The notes beneath the pieces were generated by a model that saw only the letters and a program-made list of their open reading frames with translations, had not been told where the DNA came from and did not search any database. A stretch of DNA of 64,000 bases, taken from positions 23,723,501 through 23,787,500 of the forward strand of contig NC_079881.1 of the NCBI RefSeq assembly GCF_029227915.1, given 5' to 3'. Numbering within the stretch: the first letter of the stretch is position 1; each line of letters starts with the position of its first letter. The stretch comes from Hydractinia symbiolongicarpus (lineage: Eukaryota > Cnidaria > Hydrozoa > Anthoathecata > Hydractiniidae). Below, piece after piece: positions 1 through 10,400 of this stretch. The position numbers and the translations under genes are program-made.

Positions 1-300
1 TTGAATTGCACAAAATACTGGAACCTTAATGTGTGTGTGTTTTCTGGTCCAAATTTGCATTTTTGCACAGAATCATGCACATATTCTTGTGCACTTAATG
101 CTCATCTGTCATTGCTTGATGTCAGACATTAGAAACCAGCTTGATACAGCAAGCTTACATTTGTTGACTCACCACAAAAAATATAACCTTCCCTTGAAGT
201 GAGAATAGTATTACAATTTTAACTATATGTCTATTGATCAAATTGGATCAAATACAGCGTTTTCGAAAACAATATCATCAAACTATCTTGCTAATTTCCC

Positions 301-562
301 AATGATACTGTTCTGCCCAATCTTGAAACGGCCCCCGTCTTAGCCAAATCTGGCCTGGTCAATTCAACAGTACTGGCAAATTCGTTTTTGATGTACATAC
401 CCCAAATATATTTTTATGTGCCTGAGAATGTTTGTAGGGTCTTGCAAACAACAGAGCTTGTGTGTCACATCCATGGTCTCCTGCCTAATCTTTTGACGAA
501 CTGGGCATTTTTATGTCCAAATATTGGGCAGTCTCCTAAGATTGGGCAGAACAATACTATCA
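301..562. repeat. Inverted-repeat (MITE-like) element
   Basis: An arm of about 24 bases at 301-324, containing GTTCTGCCCAATCTT, is matched in reverse complement at 538-562 (AAGATTGGGCAGAAC), with a few mismatches at the outer ends. Weaker complementarity may extend outward on both sides. The 210-base interior has no coding potential, and part of the arm motif (ATTGGGCAG) recurs at about 523. This is the form expected of a small non-autonomous DNA transposon or fold-back element. No target-site duplication could be fixed, so the true ends are uncertain. Confidence 0.5.
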
Positions 563-1307
563 CAGTATATCTGAATTATGTTTTCCGTCAAATTTAAGCA
601 AATCTTGTTTTGATTGATAAATTAATGTTGTCATAAATTATTTGATTTTCTGAATTGGTAGTTTGTGGGATGCTCAGATATAGTAACGATGTTTTACTAC
701 AATAAAAAAGTATATGTTTTGCTTAATTTTTTAAACAAATGTATAGTCTTTTCCTTGCAAAATTAGGAGTTTCTTTAAATACAGTAAACTCTCCTGAATC
801 TCTTTCGGTAAGTTGCACCCCGCTGTGTATTCCTGACCCACTCACACATTTAATTAATCATTTTGTAAATTATTGTGGTTGGTTCTATTCAGCTGAGACA
901 TGATTGCCGCAACTACAAACACCCTGAAATATCTATGTATATATATGTTAAAAAAAGTTGATTATGGTAATAGGTTTTCATGTGAAACAGAACAATATAT
1001 TATGGTCCATGTTTAGCATATTTAAATCTTTGTTACTAGGTAAATTGACAATAAATAAAAGTTTGCATCAATGTCAAAAGTAAGTTTTTTTTCTTGTAGA
1101 AAAAAGTACTTAATCCTACTATGGGCTAAATTTCACCATGCAAATGATGGTGGTGAAGAATTCAATAGAATAATTATTCGATTATAATTAATAAATTATA
1201 AGTAATACTTAACAGGCTTAATATAAACGTACTATATTTTGACTTGTATTTGGCATAAAATCACTTTGTCTTTATACTACCATATATTTACATATATATT
1301 ATATATT

Positions 1308-1440
1308 TAACGTGGCCATATTTCTTTTTAAAGTGATGAGAAAACGTCTCTATGAAGCTTGAAAGTTGTATTTATTTTTAAAATGATGAGAAAATGTCTC
1401 TACAAAGCTTTAACGTGGCCATATTCCTTTTTTAAGTTAC
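1308..1440. repeat. Tandem repeat of about 51 bp, 2.5 copies
   Basis: The phrase TAACGTGGCCATATT occurs at 1,308 and again at 1,411. Between them GATGAGAAAAYGTCTCTAYRAAGCTT occurs twice (about 1,336 and 1,384) in direct orientation. The unit is therefore about 51 bases with alternating variants and a partial third copy. It is noncoding. Confidence 0.6.
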
Positions 1441-2220
1441 AAGAAAACATTTTGTATCATGTTATAAAAAAGTTTGTATGGACTTCGTTTGTACTTTTTA
1501 CTTTAAACAAAGCACTTAATATTGTTTTCGTTTAGCATAACGAAGTATATAATGTACTTTGTATCGTTTGTTTTATGACACAAAAAAACATACAAACATT
1601 TTAAGACAAAACAAAACAGGTAGCAATGATTTTTGTGTGAAGTTTATTTTACAAAAACACACATTTAATACCCACAATGAGTTAACTTTTCTAATATGTC
1701 AGGCCAGAGCCAGAAAAAGCACCCGCTAAAAAATTACCAGTGCTATATGGAGTGCAAAAAATCGCACTTGTAAGCAAAATTTACAAGTGCAATGTGAATA
1801 TTAGCCAGTGTGAATCACACCTAACTATTTTTTTTTACCACAACGTTTCGTTATTTAAGATGTATAAAAATGATTTTGCAGACTGCCTCATATTAGGTGC
1901 GCGATCGCGCGCATGCACCTTGGCACGGTCCTAAAATGTGTTAGACAAGTGAATAATAACTCGCATAAAATACGAACTTATTCCTTATGTGCGTGAACAA
2001 TCGAGCTCCTAAATAAAACTGTAGCGAGTAATATTATTCAAAGAAATCACATGGAAATAAAAACGCAAAAAATGGAGCGCTGTTTTTAATTCTTCAATTA
2101 CGCAGTCTACAAAAGAGGTAATGAATAAAAGATATTTATGTAGAAATGAGACATGAGATCCTAAAACTTGTGTACATTTAAGCGGTACTGTATATGTTAT
2201 TACAATAATAAAACATTATT

Positions 2221-3049
2221 TTAAGGTGGCAGTAATCCTTTTAAAAATCGGATTTTTTTTGCATAATTGGTTACGTAAGGTTATTTTCAGACTTTATATA
2301 TCCAATTTTTTCTGTTATAACACACTTGTCACGATTTTATGGCTATAATACTATTATCTTTCAACAAAAATATTTAGCCTTAAAAATTCCTCTTTAAAAT
2401 AAAATTCATGAATAATTAATTAGTTTTGCCGAGTATAGTTTAAGTCTACGTGGTTGTGAAATTGTACAGAAAGAAATGATGTAATTATTAAAGAGAAACG
2501 TTAATAACAACAAAGATGGCGCATTATGAAGAAATTTAAGACGATCTTCATTATGCTACATTGCACAAGCTGTAACTTTCAATAGCATGTTCGTTTTACT
2601 TTAAAATTTTCAGACATGCTTGGTGAATCATGCAGCCATGATACGGTGTGCGGAAATCTTTTTATTCGCGATATTTTTCTTTTAACAGCGTTTGATGCAG
2701 CAGGGGATGCTAACAAAAAATCTTTTGAAAAAAGATTAAAGGCTATTGTTAAAAAAATAAGAATGAACAAAAAAAATCCGCACACCGTTTTAACAGGGTT
2801 AACCCAAGGTTCATTTAAAAACAGAAGTTGATGAAAAATAACGAGATTGTAAAAAGTTTTTCTTGTTTTTGATACATTTTTAAAAAGAAATTTCTGCTGA
2901 CTCAGCAATTTTAGTGTTAAGTTAAAATCATTTTCTTATGTATTAAGGCCTATATTTCTAGGAAATAGTAAAATAAAATGGTATAAATAAAACACTGAGT
3001 AAATAATTCAGCTATTTGGACAGCTAAAAAAGGGTTACTGCCACCTCAA
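2221..3049. mobile_element. TTAA-flanked non-autonomous DNA transposon 1
   Basis: The left terminus at 2,225 reads GGTGGCAGTAATCCTTTT, and the right terminus ending at 3,045 is its inverted complement (AAAAGGGTTACTGCCACC) with one mismatch. The left flank is TTAA (2,221-2,224) and the right flank is TCAA (3,046-3,049), consistent with a TTAA target duplication with one later change. TTAA targets are known for piggyBac and Kolobok superfamilies; I cannot decide between them. The 820-base interior has overlapping short frames on both strands but no transposase motif, so it appears non-autonomous. Confidence 0.65.
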
Positions 3050-3454
3050 AGGTTACCTCCCGCAAAAAATTAAGTTAAGCTCATATGAAAGATCTTTGAA
3101 AGTTCTCTAGAAATCCTTTTATTTTTTTGAAAAATCTTTATCCGTTTCTGAGATATTTGTCTTAAAAGTTGTGCTAATTATGCAAAATTATGATGCCATG
3201 AGTATGAATTGAGCATAATTATGATAACTAAATGTTAAAATTTATGTAAAAATGTTCAAAACGCGTCAAAGTGAATGGCTAGGAAACATTTTTAACTCTC
3301 TATGGCTTGTCATCATGCATAATTAGTAAATCTTCTTAGTCCAAATTCTAAAGAACCAATCAAGAATTTTTAAAAAAATATTCAAATTCCTAGACAGCCT
3401 TTCAAGTACTTGTATATGCCGTTACCTTTATTTTTCGCGGGAGGTAACCTTTAA
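3046..3454. mobile_element. TTAA-flanked non-autonomous DNA transposon 2
   Basis: The terminus AGGTTACCTCCCGC at 3,050 is repeated in inverted orientation as GCGGGAGGTAACCT ending at 3,450. The flanks are TCAA (3,046-3,049, shared with the preceding element) and TTAA (3,451-3,454). The element is about 401 bases, noncoding and A/T-rich inside. It abuts the previous element directly, so the two probably inserted successively into the same TTAA site. It ends only about 220 bases before the first supported exon of the downstream gene, so it may contribute promoter or 5' sequence. Confidence 0.65.
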
Positions 3455-3675
3455 ATAATTTTAGGTAACATAAAATTTATTCAAATTTTTGTAAAATTTA
3501 AATTTAATTTAGTAAAATTATTTTTTTACTATATGAAAGGAATTGTATTTGTGATTCTTTAGAGTACATCTACGTTTCTTGAAAAAAATAAAAAAGTGAC
3601 CTGGCTGCCAAAGGGTGAAATTCTACTTTTCATTTACTTCAATTTTTATTTGTTCATTTTTGTATTTATTTTTAG

Positions 3676-4477
3676 AGACGACAGAATAAGCGTGAGACAG
3701 ACCCACGTTCTATTGCAAAGTATTATTGCAAACAAAAAGCAGATCAAAGTGGTTTCCAGAAATTATTCATCAATGACAACATAGGTATACGTCTATTATG
3801 CTTCCAAATAGGGTGTGAACTGTTTTACATTATTATGATACAACTTTTTTTATAAGGTTTTGGAGTGTTTGCTACAAAAACATTTCAACATGGTGAATTT
3901 CTTCTTGAGTATGCTGGAAATTGTATTAGTAAAGTTGAGGGTGAAAAATTGCAATCTACATATCCTGATGAAGCTGGTTCCTTTTTATTTTTTTATAATA
4001 ACAGTTGGTAAGCAAATTGTACATATATGTTGTGATTATTTTAATATCCACAGCAGTTACTTGCGTAAAGATTGTTGGAAAGAAACTTTATTTACGAATT
4101 TTGTAAAGAGCACAGGATAATTTTTTGCAAATAAATGCCGGCAAAAAATATTTTCTTTTGAGAAAAATGGAAAATTTGATTTTCATAAAATATTCAGGAA
4201 AATTGTCACAAAAGTCAGTTGTGAAATTTGAAAAGTACTCTAGGTAATATACTGCAATTTTAAGATTATTTATAATAGCATCGATGCAACTGAGAACACA
4301 CAGTTTGGGAAATACGTTAATGACAGCAAAAATGCCAAAAACTGTTGCATGAAACCGATATATGATGATAATGGGCATTTGCATCTTTGCCTGTTTGTTT
4401 TGTGTGACAAAGTCATATCTATTGGAGAAGAGTTGAGATATTCGTATGGAGATATGAAAGAACTTTTTTGGAGAAAA
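3676..4477 (+). CDS. SET domain exons (KMT5A-like lysine methyltransferase)
   Basis: Three exons give about 153 residues. SET hallmarks in order are GFGVFATKTFQHGEFLLEYAG (split here: GFGVFATK at 37-44, FLLEYAG at 51-57), CIDATENTQFGKYVNDS at 87-103, NC at 108-109, and GEELRYSYGD at 136-145. This matches the KMT5A (SETD8/PR-Set7) pattern, in which related proteins read V-x-A-T, NHS and YDYGD. The family transfers methyl groups from S-adenosylmethionine to histone H4 lysine 20 in the nucleus. The expected NHS is NDS here, and YDYGD is YSYGD with the catalytic-type tyrosine Y143 retained, so activity may be altered. There is no Cys-rich pre-SET or post-SET module, as in KMT5A. Reading through the donor at 4,478 would end at a stop near 4,520, which could give a SET-only isoform. 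Confidence 0.82.
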
Positions 4478-7400
4478 GTGAGTATCTTTGTCACTTTTTT
4501 GTTATTTCTTTTTAGTTAGATTTTATAGTTGTGATGAATCAGGCTTCTCATTTTAAAAATAGGTGCTTATGTGATCAATCACATACGCCAGTTCACCAAG
4601 TTACGCGATGCAATTGTCCTCTAAAAAGGCATTCCTGGAATGCCTTTTAAAGGACATCAACTTCCATTAAGGATACGGTAACCCCCTTAGACACATTCTC
4701 AGTATATTTAAAATATCTTCTCTGCTTGCTTTATTAACTGTAACAAATATATATATATATATTCTGAAAGCCAAATAAATTATCTCTAGAATGATGATAA
4801 AATATTTCCATAAAAAAATCCAAGAAGGAAAAATTATTTACAAAAATTCACCTTTCTAGTATATTTTACCAAACACTCCCTTCAGTAAAATTTTTGTTTC
4901 TTGAAAAACATATGGTTGCAAAGATCTTATTCAGCTCTAAATAACTTTGCTTTTTTTACTCAAAACAAAACGTGGTTCAAAAAATATAGCATATTTTGTT
5001 TTACAACAGCTGTTTTATGACTGATCAATTTTTAAGTATATGATGGATCAATAGCTCGATATTTTCTCACTTTTGCGCTAAAAAAAGCAAAGTTTTGTAG
5101 CCAAATAAATTGTCGCAACAAACTTATTTTCGTAGAATTTCGACAAAATGGAGGGGAGTGTTCAACAAAACTATGTACTGTTATGTTGGAAAATTTTATT
5201 TCGAGAAAATGCAATTCAAAAATTTTGCACTGCAAAAATCATGCTGAAGGAATGTTATGTTTGTGAATAATTAATAAGTCATGAATATTTTATTAAACAT
5301 AGAGGTAAAGTGTTTTTGCAGAACCTAGTTATTACCCTAGTTACCCCTTACTTATCATACAGGTTAAATATATTAGAGGAATTTTAAAACTCCTTAATTA
5401 TCATACAGATTAAATATATTTGAGGAATTTTAACTTTGAGCACACACAGATTTTTTCTCATTTTGTAACTTTTAGGCGACTTCAACTTCATTAGTTGTTC
5501 TACAGGCTCGACAGACTCTAATTTTCACGAAAACAAAAAAATAATATCGGCTAAAACTTTTTTTAACAGAAAATCTGTTACATATTCGTTTTTAGCGAAG
5601 AATTTTATTATTTCTGCAAGAAGAATGCAGTTATTTACGTAATTTGATAGTTAAATTTCTTTAGAAATTGACAATGTCTTATAAACATGTGTGACAATTT
5701 AAGCGATTTTAAAACAATTTGAACCGAAACGAATTTAACGTAGATGAAACGAATTAATTCTTATTTTTGTGAAAAACTAATGGGAAATGAATACAAAATG
5801 ATTTGGAAATGATTACGAAATGAATTTCAAATCAACCAAGCGAGTTAAAACGGTTACAAACGATTTTTTTGAATTTTTTTATTTTTTAACCGCTGTTGTT
5901 AGTGTGTATTTCTTTATTTTTGTTGTTGTTCCAACCATACATTCTCAATAAAATTATTTTTATTTTGCCAACCGACTGTAAGTTACTATCGATTTCTCCC
6001 GTAGAACATTGGAGTCGCCTTAACAATAATTATTTTTGATTCTTTTTTGAAAAATACAAAAAAATATTCTAAATTTTTTTTGAGAACTTCAACTGTTACT
6101 TCTATTATGTTTAGAACAAGGAGACTGCTTCACCATATTTTGCAAATATTGATGTTGTTACCAAGCAGGGAGTAAGTTTTTTTGTAATATATACATTTTT
6201 CTTTTTCTTCACTAGAGTAACTGCTATTTTTCTTTTCTTTCTTTTCAGTTTGTTTTATGCAATCCTGGGAATGTAATTGTGAGTATCCAATCATAGATTT
6301 TGAACTTTTTGTTCAAAAAATTCTTGTGTTTATAATAAAACCTTTTTTGTGATTTTAGAATAACCAAAAAAAGCAGATTTATTCTGAACATGTAAGCCAT
6401 CTACATTTTTAAGGCAAAATGTTTTTGTATCAATATTGTAATCTTTCATGATGTCCACGTTTTGGTTCCTGTTATTAGCCATACTAAAAAGTTAATTTTG
6501 AAGAAAAGCTTTCACGATATTAGCTCTAATTACTGTACAAGTCATTTTGAAATAATTTTAAGTTATAATCAGTTATATATCCACAATTTTCATTTTCTCT
6601 TTTTCATTTAAATATTTTATGTTGTGTAGTTTTTAAGATTGGAATTCTGATATGTGTCAAAATGACTTAATTTTATCCAATTTTTGAAAATGATTTGTTT
6701 AACCAATATGTTATCGATTTCAATTTTTTTGTATTTAATAACAAGAGTTAAACTGTAGCACAATATTTATGTTTTTACCATACAACAAAAAATATGTTGC
6801 TTATAAAGCAATCTTTTGCTCCTCCATATAGACGAAACATGCACAAAGATAATTTTTGAGAATCACTCCCATAAATAAAACAAAATTATTTCTACTGTAC
6901 AGTAATTTTTTGCTAATATTGCACTTAGGATGATGAATTCATTTCTGGTAGTGCAACAACAGAGGAAGATGTCAAGGAATGTCTGGACAAGGTAAGATAT
7001 ATACTTTAATTATGTTGTTTTTAACGTTACATGTATCTTAAAAATATTGAATTATTTTTATTAGATTCATGATTGCATTCTTCAAACAGAAGTGATAGGT
7101 TTGTAATGTGTGAAAATTTCTCAATTACGTAACACCCTTTCCCATGCTATCTCTAAAAATGTGTTTGTTTCGGGTAAAATGGCTGGGTGAAGTGTTATAA
7201 GTACAAAAAGTTTATGAATTATAAATACACATTGTATGCCAAATCCATATAATTTGAAATAATCAGTGTAAATATTTTAATTCACACTCTTTATCTAATT
7301 AAATTCTGATTTGGTTTGTTTGTTATGTTATTAGGTTTATAGGTTGATTTATTAGGTTTGTTATTTTCACGTGTCATGCAGATTTTCACATGCTTTACGC

Positions 7401-10400
7401 AGAATGTCAAAAATATGACAATATGATACTGATTTTTTTTATGTAAAAAATATTATCGCCTACCTAGCTGTTAAGATATTTTAATGTGTCGGTTACAGAA
7501 AACAGACATATTTTTATGGATGGTCTCACTTTAAGTGCCTAATTCCAGTAATTATAACATTATTTTCCTAATTTGCTTACACTTATCTATTTTATGCTGT
7601 ACTATAGGTTCTGGGTTCTGTAGATACTGTTTTGACTGATTTAATTCAAATAGAACTTATGCAGGATAAATTTATTTAGGAGGGTCCATCTGGAAAATTA
7701 ATCTCATTCTTCTTTGGGATGTTATGAAAAAGGTTAAACAAAGATATTACAACTTGGTTAAGAAAGGAAAATCCAGAAGCAATATTAAATTTGTAACTAA
7801 ATAGTTTAGAAACATGAACTGAACAAAATATAAGTTTCTGAATAATTTGAGTAGCATACACCCTGAACTGCAATATATATGTATTATACACATGTTATTT
7901 ACTTTTGAATACTCCTTACCTGATCTATTTGTTTTAGATAATGGGGAAAATGACGAAGAAAAATGTGATCAAGTAGTTGTTTGGAAAAAAGACGGAAGTA
8001 TTGAACTAAAATCTGACACCTGTGTAAAAGATAAAGATGATGTGAATGCAAAGTTTATTGATGTTGTTGATGTATATGAACCCAAGAATAACGATCCTGT
8101 TCGTTTATATAGTAAAAACGTAGGCAATGGAAAAGATTCAGTTGCTATCAATGGTCAGAATGTTGATTTGTGTGAAAAATTAGAGGAGGAAGTAGAGGAA
8201 AATATTAAATGCAAAGGTTTTAATGGTGGTTATCAGACAAATGGTGCTACTGTTTACATGCAATTAGAAAATATGGGAGGGGAGAAATATTGTGTTCATA
8301 AACTCCAACTTAAAGAAAATGTTGAAAACACATCTATCATACAGGATATGGAAATAGTTGGTGAAAATAAAGAACAAGTTGCTGCTGAAATCATTACAGA
8401 TATTGTCAGTGTTATAGATAGAAGTGTCACTAATGACAAGGTTCTTGATTTTGTTGATGTATGTGAACCCAAGGGCAATAATTCTGATAGTTTACACAAT
8501 CAAAGTGTAGGTGAAGGCAAAGATGCAGTTTTGGTCAATCGTGTTGCTGGTAGTGTGAGTTATAAGGTGGATAATCCTACTGTTTATACACAAGTAGAAT
8601 CAAACGAAGGGGACAGATATTGTGGTGATGAACCTCTACATGGACAGAATGTTGAGGAAACGAATATTGCTGGTATACAGGATATGAAAATAGGTTGTGA
8701 AAATAAAGAACAAGTTGCTGAGATCATTGCAGATGTTGTCAGTGTCCAAGGTCGAAATTACAAGAGTGCAGATGTGGTTGCATCAGGTGTAAATACGTAC
8801 AAGAACAGTACTTACCAATCAAAAAAAAAGATTCAGGAAAATATTGGCAGTGGTGTAAATAAAAAGAATGTCATTGGTGGAGATAAATTTGCAGACTACT
8901 ACAAGGACATAGATTTTGCCAAGCTGGATTGTAGTGACGATGATGTAAAAATTACTTATCCGGTATGTATGCAATTCATGATTCCGTTTAAAGTATAATT
9001 TTTAATTGTATTGATGATAAATATTTATGTTTCAGGAAATTGAAATTGTCCCTGATTTCAGCAGTTCTGACAGCGAAACAGTAAGTATTGAAGGTCCAGT
9101 AATTCCACTAATAATACTTAAAAATTTTAAACTTTCTATTCATTTTTTAGTGTTCCATTTTGAATGGTAGTAATGAAGAAACAACTTTTCCATTAAAAAT
9201 TAATTTTAGGTAATTATTGTTTTCAAATATTACAAAAAGTGATAAAATATTACAAACGAAACTATGAAAAATTGGTGTTTTTATGGTGTCATTCACATGA
9301 GATTTGCTGTAAACGACGTAAACAATGCTTTTTTAGTCGAAATTAAAGTAACTTATTTAGTTCTTTAAAGATAATTTTGTTGTAATATTTCTATGTTTAT
9401 TTTTTAGAAATGACAAAACTGAAACACTGGTATGTTAGAATTCTCCCATATACATTTTTGTTATAATGAAGAAGAACTATTTTGTTCATCACTAACATAC
9501 TGCTAGGCAGCGAGTGGGATTCGAACTCCGGACCCTAGAGTTGGGAGCCAAAGACAAAACCACTACACCACACTACGGCAATATGTTAGATAGTTTATCG
9601 GGATGGTGCATATACATAGGTGAATCTTTATTGCGATATAATAAAGATTTACCTATGTACATTTTTATTTTTGAAGATTTTGAATTGTGAGGAGGAGATA
9701 TAGATAGCACCTGATTTAATATAAGAAATGCTTAGACTATTACCGTTATAATTATGCTATAAAGACATTGCACAATTTTTTTATTGGAATACAGTGTAGT
9801 TGGAGTCCACTAGAAAGTTGTACGGTATGATAATTATAGTAATAAATTGATGCTATTTTATTTTTAGACAAAAGTATTGGAGAAGTTCGTATGTATTCCA
9901 TCATTACTCATATATTTTTTACATTGCAGCATTTCTAATTTAAATTTAATACAAATGCCGGTATATTTTCAGCAAATGTTAGTTCAGGTTAATAAAATTT
10001 TCATGTTTTTTTTTGCTGCTAAAATATACTGTCATCGATTTACCTAAATGTTGAAAATTATGAATTGTTGAAGTGAAAAAATGAAAAATTAACTTCATGG
10101 TAAAATTACCTGACAGTTAATTTTGGTTTACAAAGGTTACATTGTGATGCACTGGTTATAATTAGAGAAAATTATAGGAAATTCTTCATTTATTCAGAAA
10201 ATCATTAAATTTAAAAGATTAGATTTTATAAAACCAAATCTTTTTTTGTGCTCAGTAACTTTTCCATTTAACGCCAATTGAATGGTTTATTGGTTGAAAA
10301 CTTATTTTTGTAGAACTTTTGTTGAAAATCATGAAATATTGACATTTTGTTAGAATTTAATTTCTCGGATTTGACCCAAACTTGCTTAATTTGCCTTGTG

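Larger units (their letters stand above)
1..2220. other. Intergenic AT-rich DNA, no gene recognised
   Basis: This stretch has only short open frames without recognisable domains, family motifs or codon-level signs of selection. It holds an inverted-repeat element (301-562), a short tandem repeat (1,308-1,440) and many A/T runs. The missing first exon(s) of the SET-recombinase gene could lie here or in the following 1.4 kb. A candidate ATG at 1,696 opens 24 codons and ends at a possible GTAAGC donor, but its phase does not match the first exon I can support at 3,676. Confidence 0.5.

Noticed and set aside
388-597. 69-codon open frame on the plus strand
   Set aside because: It spans an arm of an inverted-repeat element, has no family motif and looks like chance in AT-rich DNA.
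1696-1769. ATG opening MSGQSQKKHPLKNYQCYM, ending at a possible GTAAGC donor, as the first exon of the SET gene
   Set aside because: It ends in phase 2 whereas the exon at 3,676 must be entered in phase 0. An unseen intermediate exon would be required.
2579-2908. Overlapping open frames on both strands (109 and 71 codons)
   Set aside because: They lie inside a TTAA-flanked non-autonomous element and match no transposase.
3596-3784. 62-codon frame starting MTWLPKGE
   Set aside because: It is in a different frame from the SET exon, which has strong family motifs and correct splice phase over the same bases.
7601-7680. Extra exon starting GTTCTGGGTTCTG after a TATAG acceptor
   Set aside because: Joining the 34-nt exon (7,065-7,098) directly to 7,938 preserves the frame and makes an Asp codon at the junction. 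The extra segment has no good donor and contains stops.
9492-9589. Functional tRNA gene
   Set aside because: A and B boxes are present, but the T-stem does not pair, so a tRNA-derived repeat is more likely.
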